Positions 6,856-15,271 of a stretch of DNA of 53,265 nt are shown here, piece after piece. The notes below the pieces were generated by a model that saw only the letters and a program-made list of their open reading frames with translations, had not been told where the DNA came from and did no database searches. Within the stretch, counting starts at the first letter, position 1. The number at the start of each line of letters is the position of its first letter. A program made the translations under genes and the position numbers. Source of the stretch: Candidatus Cloacimonadota bacterium (GTDB taxonomy: Bacteria; Cloacimonadota; Cloacimonadia; Cloacimonadales; TCS61); NCBI GenBank assembly GCA_018400535.1, contig JAGYMQ010000118.1:1-53265 (forward strand). Reading direction: 5' to 3'.

Positions 6856-9800
6856 ATGAATGAAATAATCGGCAAAAAAGTTCGCCGTGTGGACGGCTAT
6901 GAAAAAGTTACTGGAAAAGCTAAATATGGTGATGATCTGGAATTTCCTGGAATGCTTTATGCAGCTGTTCGTCATTCTGATATTGTTTCAGGAAAGATTG
7001 TCAAAATGGAAATCGCTCCCGCCTTAAAAATGTCTGGTGTTGTAGATATCGGACTTTTCGCTGATGTTCCAGGAGCAAAGAAGATCGGAGCAATTCGGCA
7101 GGATTATCCTCCGATCGTGAAAGATAAGATCAGTTTTGGCGGAGATGTGCTTGCTGTGGTTGCTGCAGAAAAGCGAGATCAAGCGCTTGCTGCTGCAGAT
7201 GCTATCAGTGCAGAATATGAACAGGAAGAAGCTCTTACCGATCTGCAGGAAGCGGCGAAACCGATCGCACGTCTCATCCATCCTGAATATAAAAGCAATA
7301 TTTTTATTCATTATCCGCTTGTTAAAGGCGATGTGACAAAAGGATTTGCCGAAGCCGATGAAGTGATTGAACGTGATTATCGCACCGGATTTCATGAACA
7401 TGCTTATATTGAACTAGAATCTGTTACTGTCGTTCCTGATTTCACGACTCAAGGTTTCAAAGTTTATGGTTCTATTCAAAATCCTTACACAACAAGGAAA
7501 GCCGTCGCGATGTTTATGGGATTGCAGCTAAATCAAGTGAATGTTCTCAGTTCGACTTTGGGTGGTTCTTTCGGTGGGAAAGATGATATCATGAATAATA
7601 TCGCTTGCCGTGCTGCGCTGATGGCTTATAAAACTGAAAAGCCAATAAAACTTACCTACACGCGGGAAAATTCTCTGAAAGAAAGTTATAAACGCCATCC
7701 ATACATCATGAATTATAAGGTTGGCTTCCAGAAAAATGGAAAATTAAAAGCAATGCAGATCGAAATTCTGGCGGATAGCGGCGCTTATTCTTCCCAAACT
7801 TTTTTCGTGACCTGGCGATCTGTCGTGCAGGCAACAGGTCCTTATGAGATAGAAAATGTGAAGACAGATATTAAGGGAGTTTACACGAATAATACTTATA
7901 CTGCGGCTTTTCGTGGTTTTGGCTCTCCGCAAGTTATCTTTGCTCAGGAATCTTTGATGGATGAAGTCGCTGAAATTTGTGGGATTTCTCCTCGTCAAAT
8001 TCGCGAAATTAATGGATATAAGCAAAATAGCATCACTGCCAGTGGACAAAGATTATCTGAACACACAGTTTCTTTGCAGCAGGTGATCGCAGAAGCTTGT
8101 CAAAAAAGCGATTATGAAATGAAAAGAAAAATCCTCATTTCCCAAAATGAAAAAAGTGAAAGATACAAATTTGGGATCGGCCTTTCTTGTAGTTTTCGTG
8201 GTTGTTCACTCGGAGCTGAAGGAACTGATGTTTCTTCTGCAATAGTTTCCGTGCAAGCTGATGGCAGCATCATTATTTTCACGGGAGTAAATGAAAATGG
8301 ACAAGGTTTACGCACGACTTTTTCCCAGATGACAGCAGAAATTATGGGAATCAATTTGGAAAAAATCGTTTTTTTGGAACCGCAGACGTCAACGATCACG
8401 GATGGTGGACCGACAGTTGCTTCACGTGGGACTTTGATGGGAGGAAATGCGATCATTGAAGCAGCTGAAATCGTGAAAAAACGAATATTTTCCGTGATCA
8501 AAAAGGAATTGGAAATCGAAAAGATCGAAGATTCTGTCTGGAAAAACGATATTATTCAAAATAAAAAAGATCCAGATAAGAAAATGACTTTTTCAGAAGC
8601 TTGCGAAAAATCCTATTTTGCTGGAGTAAATCTTTCGGCTTATGGCTGGTTCAAAGCTCCTGATGTGAGCTGGAATGAAGAGACTGGACAAGGCAATGCC
8701 TATTTCACTTATGTTTATGGTTGTCATATTGCAGAAACAAAGATCGATACTTACACGGGTAAGATTGAATTGGAAAATTTGACAGCTGCACACGATGTGG
8801 GCAAGGTGATCAATCGATTGGGTGCGGAAGGACAAGTTTATGGCGGCGTCACGCAAGGTCTTGGATATGCGGTTCTGGAAGATTATAACATTCAAAATGG
8901 TAAGGTGAAATCGCTGAATTTCGATGAATATCTTATTCCAACGATCAAAGATGTCAATAATATCGAACCGATCTTGATAGAAAATAAAGATAAGAATGGC
9001 CCTTTTGGAGCAAAAAGTATTGGTGAACCAACTTTGGAATTGACCTCCGCTGCTATCAATAATTCGCTGAAATTTGCACTAGGAAAACATTCTTACCAAT
9101 TGCCATTAACTTTAGAACAGGTGAAATTGGGAAAAAATCTGAAAAAACCGCAGCGACAAAGTGAGATGATATCTCATCAAAAAAAGCGAACAGCTTACAT
9201 TTCCAACATCGAAAGCCAAACTCCAAAAAATTTGCAAGAAACCTTACGATCGTTGTCTGCTCATAATTTTACAATTATTAGTGGCGGAACTGACGTCGTT
9301 GTGAATCTGCGTTTGTCAGAAAAAGCAAACAAATTGCTGAATATTTACTCTTTACCGGAATTGAAAAAAATCTCGATGAAAGAAAATTTTATCTCGATCG
9401 GTAGCGCTGTCACGTTTTCCAGGATTATCAATGATAAACTGTTGCAAAAATATTTTCCACTTCTGGTGCAAGCTGGCAAATCGATCGGCTCAAGACAAAT
9501 CCGCAATCGAGCAACTATTGGTGGGAATATCGTTAATGCTGCACCTTGCGCCGATTCGGTACCTCCGCTTATTGCCTATGATGCAAAAGTGAAATTACTT
9601 TCCAAAAATGATGAAAGATTTTTTCCCATACAGGATTTTATCCTTTCTCATTATAAAACTCAGATTAAAAAAAGTGAGATCCTGACTGAGATCATTCTCC
9701 CGAAACCCAAAAAATATCGCTGGCATTATTTCAAATTGGGCAGAAGACAAGCTGTGAATATAACGAGAATGAGTATCAGTGTTTTAATCGATCTTGTTGA

Positions 9801-10047
9801 TGAGCAGATCAACGAGATTAAAATCGTGCCTGGTTCACTATTTCGCAAACCAGAACGGCTTTTTGAGATCGAAGAGATTCTAATAAACGAAAGATTGACA
9901 GCAATTCAGATCGAAAAAGCGAAAAAGAAACTATTTGAAAAGATCGATAAAGAGATCGGTGGAAGATGGTCTGCCGTCTATAAAAAACCAGTTTTCCTAG
10001 ATCTGTTCACAGCAGCTTTGCACAGTTTTTTGTATGAGGAGAAATGA
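6856..10047 (+). CDS. Xanthine dehydrogenase-family Mo-cofactor subunit fused to FAD subunit
   Basis: A 1063-residue molybdenum hydroxylase polypeptide. Residues 1 to about 755 form the Mo-pterin subunit, with GGSFGGKDD (about 236), AFRGFGSPQ (about 352) and KSIGEPT with the catalytic Glu (about 724). The Arg in AFRGFG is typical of xanthine dehydrogenases, and the CO-dehydrogenase active-site motif is absent. Residues about 780-1063 form the FAD subunit, with IISGGTDVVV (about 805) and TIGGNIVNAAPCADS (about 888). The order Mo-then-FAD on one chain is unusual: these are normally separate subunits, or FeS-FAD-Mo as in eukaryotes. It should assemble with the 2Fe-2S subunit encoded next, overlapping by ATGA. 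Substrate is likely a purine or similar N-heterocycle, given the adjacent amidohydrolase. Confidence 0.9.
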   Translation: MNEIIGKKVRRVDGYEKVTGKAKYGDDLEFPGMLYAAVRHSDIVSGKIVKMEIAPALKMSGVVDIGLFADVPGAKKIGAIRQDYPPIVKDKISFGGDVLAVVAAEKRDQALAAADAISAEYEQEEALTDLQEAAKPIARLIHPEYKSNIFIHYPLVKGDVTKGFAEADEVIERDYRTGFHEHAYIELESVTVVPDFTTQGFKVYGSIQNPYTTRKAVAMFMGLQLNQVNVLSSTLGGSFGGKDDIMNNIACRAALMAYKTEKPIKLTYTRENSLKESYKRHPYIMNYKVGFQKNGKLKAMQIEILADSGAYSSQTFFVTWRSVVQATGPYEIENVKTDIKGVYTNNTYTAAFRGFGSPQVIFAQESLMDEVAEICGISPRQIREINGYKQNSITASGQRLSEHTVSLQQVIAEACQKSDYEMKRKILISQNEKSERYKFGIGLSCSFRGCSLGAEGTDVSSAIVSVQADGSIIIFTGVNENGQGLRTTFSQMTAEIMGINLEKIVFLEPQTSTITDGGPTVASRGTLMGGNAIIEAAEIVKKRIFSVIKKELEIEKIEDSVWKNDIIQNKKDPDKKMTFSEACEKSYFAGVNLSAYGWFKAPDVSWNEETGQGNAYFTYVYGCHIAETKIDTYTGKIELENLTAAHDVGKVINRLGAEGQVYGGVTQGLGYAVLEDYNIQNGKVKSLNFDEYLIPTIKDVNNIEPILIENKDKNGPFGAKSIGEPTLELTSAAINNSLKFALGKHSYQLPLTLEQVKLGKNLKKPQRQSEMISHQKKRTAYISNIESQTPKNLQETLRSLSAHNFTIISGGTDVVVNLRLSEKANKLLNIYSLPELKKISMKENFISIGSAVTFSRIINDKLLQKYFPLLVQAGKSIGSRQIRNRATIGGNIVNAAPCADSVPPLIAYDAKVKLLSKNDERFFPIQDFILSHYKTQIKKSEILTEIILPKPKKYRWHYFKLGRRQAVNITRMSISVLIDLVDEQINEIKIVPGSLFRKPERLFEIEEILINERLTAIQIEKAKKKLFEKIDKEIGGRWSAVYKKPVFLDLFTAALHSFLYEEK

Positions 10048-10523
10048 TGATCCAGATAAAATTCAAAATAAATGGTGAAATGAAAAAATTGAAGGTTGAT
10101 TCTTCCTTGCGTCTCTTGGATATTTTGCGCGATGAATTGAAACTGAAAGGGACGAAAGAAGGTTGCGGGATTGGCGAATGTGGCGCCTGCACAGTGATTT
10201 TGGATGGCGATGCAGTCAATAGCTGTCTGATTCTGGCAGCGCAGGTAGATGGAACAGAGATTGAAACTGTAGAGAATCTGGAAAAAAACAAAGTTCTTTC
10301 TCAGCTGCAAAGATCTTTTTTGGATAAAGGTGCGATCCAATGCGGATTTTGCACGCCTGGAATGTTGATGAGTGCGAAAGCTTTGCTGGATAAAAATCCT
10401 TATCCATCTTTGGAAGAGATAAAGACAGCTTTGGAAGGAAATCTCTGCCGCTGCACAGGATATATTCCAATTATTGATGCGGTGAAGGATGCTGCAGAAA
10501 AATTGCAAAAGGAGAAGAAATGA
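10044..10523 (+). CDS. 2Fe-2S subunit of xanthine dehydrogenase-family hydroxylase
   Basis: A 159-residue small subunit of the CoxS/XdhC type. The N-terminal plant-ferredoxin-like cluster has Cys 41, 46, 49 and 61 (GCGIGECGACTVILDGD). The C-terminal cluster has Cys 100, 103, 135 and 137 (QCGFCTPGM and NLCRCTGY). All eight cluster ligands are present, so the subunit looks functional. It carries electrons between the molybdenum centre and the FAD of the fused upstream subunit. It overlaps both neighbours by four bases (ATGA), indicating one operon with coupled translation. Confidence 0.95.
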   Translation: MMIQIKFKINGEMKKLKVDSSLRLLDILRDELKLKGTKEGCGIGECGACTVILDGDAVNSCLILAAQVDGTEIETVENLEKNKVLSQLQRSFLDKGAIQCGFCTPGMLMSAKALLDKNPYPSLEEIKTALEGNLCRCTGYIPIIDAVKDAAEKLQKEKK

Positions 10524-11824
10524 ACATCAAGATCAAAGATGCATTTATAGTCAAACCTGAAAAAAATAGCGTTTCTGTTGATCAAAAAAATGTTTTTATT
10601 CAAGACGGGAAAATTTTTTTTCAGCCACCTTTTAGACAAGCAGACCGCGAGATCGAAGCGAAAGGAAAGATTATTTTACCAGCACTGGTAAATGCACATC
10701 ATCACATCTATTCAACGCTTTCAAAAGGTGTTCCTTGCGAAGTTCCTTTCCAGAATTTTTTGGGAAATTTAAAAAATCTGTGGTGGACTCTCGATCATTC
10801 TCTCACAAAAGAAGATATGATATTATCGACGGCGATCGCGGCAGAAGATTCTATCAAGAATGGAGTTACGACAATTTGTGATCATCACATCTCGGGCTAC
10901 ACAGAAAATGCGCTTTCCGATATGGCGAATATTTTAGAAAAATATGGAATAAGCGGAACTCTTGCCTTCGAATTGTCCGATCGAAATGGCAAAGAATTCT
11001 TTGAAAAATCGCTACAGGAAAATATCAGATTCGCTGAATTCCAAAAAAATAGTGATATCAAAGGAATGATCGGACTTCACGCATCTTTTACGCTTGCCGA
11101 TGAAAGCCTGAAAATGATCGCAGACAAAACAAGTTCCTATCCGATTCATGTTCATATTGCTGAAGGTGAGATAGACGGAAAACTCTGTCGTCAGAAATAT
11201 AACAAAACGTTGATCGAACGCTTTGAAGATTTTGGCCTGATCCGTCCAAATTCGCTTTTAATTCATTGCAGCAATTTGACCCCAAAAGATCTGGAAATTT
11301 TACAAAAGCAGCAAATTTTTATTGTGCAGGCGATCGATTCCAATCTGAATAATGGCTTGAACGTTGGTAATATTTCTTCTTTTATACAGAAAAAACTGAA
11401 TGTAACGGTTGGCACTGATGGAATGCATTCAAACATTCTAAAAGCAATGAAAAATTCGCTGATCTTTACAAAATATCAAAATCAAACGCCTGATATTGGT
11501 TATCCGGAAATAAAACAATTGCTTTTGAATAATTATAAATTGAAACAGGAACTTGGTTTTCCTTTGGGGCTCAAAGCAGGTGAAACAGCAGATTTGGCGA
11601 TTTTTGATTATCAACCAATGACTCTTTTTAACGATGAAAAATTCTGGGACCATTTCATTTTTGGAATCACAGAAAGCCGCTGTCAATACGTGATCAAAAA
11701 CGATCGCATCCTTTTAGATAATTTTAGGCTACAAAACCAATTCTACCAAGAACTTTTTGCAAGATCGCAAGAAATATCGCAGAAGATGTTCAAAAGATTT
11801 GAGCTAAATAGAGGTAGGTATTGA
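10520..11824 (+). CDS. Amidohydrolase, SsnA / guanine deaminase-like
   Basis: A 434-residue metal-dependent hydrolase of the amidohydrolase superfamily. The metal-binding signature is NAHHH (H60 and H62), followed by HIAEGE (about 210), a central IHCSN and a GTDGM motif with the conserved Asp. The overall pattern is closest to the SsnA/chlorohydrolase-guanine deaminase branch. SsnA-like proteins often accompany xanthine dehydrogenase-type hydroxylases in anaerobic purine-degradation clusters, and here the gene follows the 2Fe-2S subunit with an ATGA overlap. Deamination of a purine or related ring, feeding or following the hydroxylase, is a reasonable inference; the exact substrate is not determined. 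Confidence 0.85.
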   Translation: MNIKIKDAFIVKPEKNSVSVDQKNVFIQDGKIFFQPPFRQADREIEAKGKIILPALVNAHHHIYSTLSKGVPCEVPFQNFLGNLKNLWWTLDHSLTKEDMILSTAIAAEDSIKNGVTTICDHHISGYTENALSDMANILEKYGISGTLAFELSDRNGKEFFEKSLQENIRFAEFQKNSDIKGMIGLHASFTLADESLKMIADKTSSYPIHVHIAEGEIDGKLCRQKYNKTLIERFEDFGLIRPNSLLIHCSNLTPKDLEILQKQQIFIVQAIDSNLNNGLNVGNISSFIQKKLNVTVGTDGMHSNILKAMKNSLIFTKYQNQTPDIGYPEIKQLLLNNYKLKQELGFPLGLKAGETADLAIFDYQPMTLFNDEKFWDHFIFGITESRCQYVIKNDRILLDNFRLQNQFYQELFARSQEISQKMFKRFELNRGRY

Positions 11825-12017
11825 AGCAGATAGGAGAAAGATATAGAATAAAAATACTGTATGCGAAATGCGGAAAACGTGATAATAATTGTCGTTGGTT
11901 TTGGCAGGATTTTTTTTAATAAACGCGCAATGCCGAAGTTTTTCTGGATAGAAAAGATTTGGGAAGATCGGAAAAAATCAGATATTGATTAAGTAAGAAA
12001 AATTGGGAAAAATTGCC

Positions 12018-15000
12018 TTACAGTTTGAGCTTTATCTCCAAAAATTTTGTTTCTATTAAATAATTCTCTTGTGAAAAAACAGGAATTTCTTTGATGATCT
12101 CTTCATAAATGCGCAGCTGTCTTTCATCATATTTCACTCCAGTTTTATAATCAATGATCAAGATCTGTTTATTTTTTGAATCGATCAACAGCCGATCAAT
12201 ACGGAATTCTCTTCCCTTTTGATCAAATATCGATTTCTCATTGAAAATGAGATCCCATTTTTGTTGATCAAAATATTGCCGATGAGAGGTGATAAAATTA
12301 TCTAATTCACTAAAAATATTTTTTATCTGTGAAATTTCCAATAAACTGCCGTATTTTTTTCGAATGACATTCTCTGCTATTTTCTTTTCCTCATCAGAAA
12401 AATAATGTATTTCTGCAAGATAATCGTGAGCTACATTCCCGATTAAAATACTTTTATTCTCAAGATATTCTTTTTGCAGTTGATAAAAATTTTTTTCTTC
12501 TCGACTTTGCAAATCTTTCCAGCTCAAGATTGAGACCAGATCAGGAAAAGAAAGTTGTTTCTCATCTTTTAAATGGGATTTTTTTTTCGCGGAAGTGAAA
12601 GTGCCAAACTTGAGCTGATCGTGATACGAATTCAGCGTTTGCAATTTTTGTTCAAATTCAGTTTTGAGAGCACAAGCAATTTTTTTCATCGTCGAATGAG
12701 TCACATCAATATCTTTGCAAAACTTTTCCAAATCACCCTTTTTCTTGTAATGTAAATAGAGAAAGAGATTATTTTTTGCTCTGGTCAAAGCTACATAAAT
12801 GTTATTCAATTCATCGGTTTTTTCTGTGAGAGTTTGTTTTTCTAAAAGTGTTTTCCGAGAGGAATTTTTTAAAACTTGCTGATAGTTAAATGTTATCGCC
12901 AGGTCGTTGATCCGCTGAAAGTTTTCTGAAAATTGATAATAGAACTTCAGTCTATTCGCATTGTTTTGTGTTTTGCTCATAACGTCAAAAACAGCAAAAA
13001 CAGTTTCAAATTCCAGTCCTTTTGCTTTATGAACGGTTAATAATTTCAGTGAAACCGTTTCTGATTGTCCCAGTTGAGAATATTCATCCCGATCTTGCAA
13101 AGCAAGGCAATAGCGCAGAAAACCCGCCAGTTCTTTTGGATATTCATGATCTTTTTCTTCAAATTCGATCGCGATCTCCAGCAAGCGATAAATATTATTC
13201 AATTCAACATCTTCGGCGAAAATTTCTGTCACCGAAAATTCTTTGATAATAGATTGAAGTGTTTTTAAAAGAAAATCTTTTTGCTCTCGGATCTGAGCTA
13301 TTTTTTGGAGTATTTTTTCTTCTTTTGTTTTGGATAGGAAATCTGCGATATTTTCTGAAGCTTGATAGATATCCAATAATTTTACGATCTTATCAGGATA
13401 CATCAGGATCAGATCGGAGCGCAGGAATTTTAGTAGTTCCAAAACATCTTCATAAGCCAAAAAATTGAGCAGGAAAAAGATCGGTTTGATCGCATGATAT
13501 TGAAAAAGAGAGCCTGAAGTTTCCAGAGTATGTTCGATGCCTTTCCTTTGCAAAACACGTGACATAATTTCCAATTCATTGTTTTTCCGCATCAAAATTG
13601 CCGTATTTTCGAGATTGAGCGATTTTTCAGAGATCGCTTTCAATAATAATTCATCTACAAATTTTTCATACAACATTTCTTTGGAAAGCCTTGGCTGCAA
13701 TCCTGCTTTTTTTTCTGTATTAACCAGATCAAGCTGAAAAAAGCCAGCTTCAGTTTGATGACAATCCAAAGGTGAATATTCCCAGTTTTGATTAAGTTTT
13801 AGAGTTTTGGGATCGAAAAGCCGATTCAAGATCGTCATTAATTTTTGTTTGCTGCGAAAAGATTTTTTCAATGAATCAGCATTAATCTCGGAATCAATGA
13901 GATCACCGAAATTCGTCAGCAATTTTCGTTCACCACCACGCCAGCCGTAAATCGCTTGTTTTTCATCGCCAACGACGATCACATTGCCATAATCTTTTTG
14001 TCCAAATCCACTTAAGATTTCTTTTATCATCGGCCGCAAAATATTCCATTGCAAAATGCTCGTATCCTGAAATTCATCGATCAGAACGAAACGTGTGCTG
14101 TAAGAAAGTTGTTCATAAAAAATATTCAGGATATTTCCCTGATCAATGATCGACAATTCGGGATCAAACAGGAATTTCAGCGTGTAGAAACTGATATCAG
14201 AGTGAGTAAAGATCTTTTCCTGAAATTTTATCTGATCGTATTTTTGGAAAATGCTGTTTGCAAGTTGGATGATCGCTATCTGTTCGGGCAGGAAAATTTC
14301 AGTATAAAGATAATCTGCCAATTTTTGGCGAATTTCTGAGAATATTTCTTTCAAACTTTTGCTGCGCAAAACATTACCATTCCAGATATTTTTATTGAAG
14401 ATAATCTGATGATTTTCCTGTAAAAATTTTTTATCCAAAAAAAGCTGATCCAATTCATAAAAAAAATCAGCTGGTTCAGAAGCCGGGTCTTCAAAAAAAG
14501 TGAAGAATTTGTGATAAGATTGATTGATCGCTTTGGATAAAGATTTTTTATTTTTTTCGATCTCGCTTTGTAATTCGGCGGAGAAACCTTGCCAGGCGTT
14601 TTGGTATCTTTCTTCAATCCTTTTTTGTTCACTCAGTTGTTCGTTCATCTTTTTTTGAAGCGCGTCAAAATCGATGAATTCAAAGAGCCAGCGATTTTCG
14701 ATGATATCCAGAAAGAAATTTTTGTAAGAATCCAGATTATTTTTTTTTGCTTGTAAAAAGATCTCCTTAAATTTTATCAGATTATTTTTTTGTAAGATGC
14801 TTTCATAAATTCTCGGCAAAATTTCTTCGTTAACATTATTATCGATCTTGAAATCCATGATCTTGTGATAGGGTGCGATAATTCCGCTGAAAATAGTATT
14901 TACAAAAGAATCTATCGTGCTGATATTAACTGCACTTTTATTGGTGAGCATCTGGTGCTGGGTTTTTTGCAAAAATGTTAGTTCCTGCTGATCAAATTTT

Positions 15001-15242
15001 AAATTTTGATTGATCTTTTTGAGTTCGCTCTTGATCTTATCTCCAACTTCAGAATCGGAAGTGATTTCTTTGAGATGTTGGAATATCCTCGCTCTGATCT
15101 CTGCTGTTGCTTTCTTCGTGAAAGTGATCACCAGAATTTCTTCGAAATCAATGCGATATTTCAAGAGAAGATTAATGAATTCTAAAGATAGGCGATAGGT
15201 TTTTCCTGTTCCAGCGCTTGCTCTGATCACGGTTGGTTTCAT
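12018..15242 (-). CDS. UvrD/AddA-like helicase with PD-(D/E)XK nuclease domain
   Basis: A 1074-residue superfamily 1 helicase-nuclease. Walker A is ASAGTGKT (residues 8-15); helicase motif II is LIDEFQDTS (about 390) and motif III is VVGDEKQAIYGWRGG (about 425). A later VHKAKGLEFETVF stretch is motif V-like. The C-terminus has a RecB-type nuclease, GNVAHDYLAEIH then DRLLID...IIDYKTG (about 1020-1035), with the catalytic Asp and Lys. This is the AddA plan for double-strand break processing. No AddB partner is adjacent; it is the last gene of an eight-gene run and sits 29 bases after an unrelated secreted-protein gene. GAGGAAAACAA precedes the ATG. Confidence 0.88.
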   Translation of the reverse strand: MKPTVIRASAGTGKTYRLSLEFINLLLKYRIDFEEILVITFTKKATAEIRARIFQHLKEITSDSEVGDKIKSELKKINQNLKFDQQELTFLQKTQHQMLTNKSAVNISTIDSFVNTIFSGIIAPYHKIMDFKIDNNVNEEILPRIYESILQKNNLIKFKEIFLQAKKNNLDSYKNFFLDIIENRWLFEFIDFDALQKKMNEQLSEQKRIEERYQNAWQGFSAELQSEIEKNKKSLSKAINQSYHKFFTFFEDPASEPADFFYELDQLFLDKKFLQENHQIIFNKNIWNGNVLRSKSLKEIFSEIRQKLADYLYTEIFLPEQIAIIQLANSIFQKYDQIKFQEKIFTHSDISFYTLKFLFDPELSIIDQGNILNIFYEQLSYSTRFVLIDEFQDTSILQWNILRPMIKEILSGFGQKDYGNVIVVGDEKQAIYGWRGGERKLLTNFGDLIDSEINADSLKKSFRSKQKLMTILNRLFDPKTLKLNQNWEYSPLDCHQTEAGFFQLDLVNTEKKAGLQPRLSKEMLYEKFVDELLLKAISEKSLNLENTAILMRKNNELEIMSRVLQRKGIEHTLETSGSLFQYHAIKPIFFLLNFLAYEDVLELLKFLRSDLILMYPDKIVKLLDIYQASENIADFLSKTKEEKILQKIAQIREQKDFLLKTLQSIIKEFSVTEIFAEDVELNNIYRLLEIAIEFEEKDHEYPKELAGFLRYCLALQDRDEYSQLGQSETVSLKLLTVHKAKGLEFETVFAVFDVMSKTQNNANRLKFYYQFSENFQRINDLAITFNYQQVLKNSSRKTLLEKQTLTEKTDELNNIYVALTRAKNNLFLYLHYKKKGDLEKFCKDIDVTHSTMKKIACALKTEFEQKLQTLNSYHDQLKFGTFTSAKKKSHLKDEKQLSFPDLVSILSWKDLQSREEKNFYQLQKEYLENKSILIGNVAHDYLAEIHYFSDEEKKIAENVIRKKYGSLLEISQIKNIFSELDNFITSHRQYFDQQKWDLIFNEKSIFDQKGREFRIDRLLIDSKNKQILIIDYKTGVKYDERQLRIYEEIIKEIPVFSQENYLIETKFLEIKLKL

Positions 15243-15271
15243 TTGTTTTCCTCAAATTTAATAAATTATCA

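Noticed and set aside
6856-10047. The Mo-FAD fusion as a missed stop or frameshift between two genes
   Set aside because: The frame is continuous with a plausible linker; no ribosome site or start was evident before the FAD part, though sequence error cannot be fully excluded.
11825-12017. Terminator between the convergent amidohydrolase and helicase genes
   Set aside because: A T-run is present near 11912 but the preceding stem is only about four pairs with a G-U, too weak to call.
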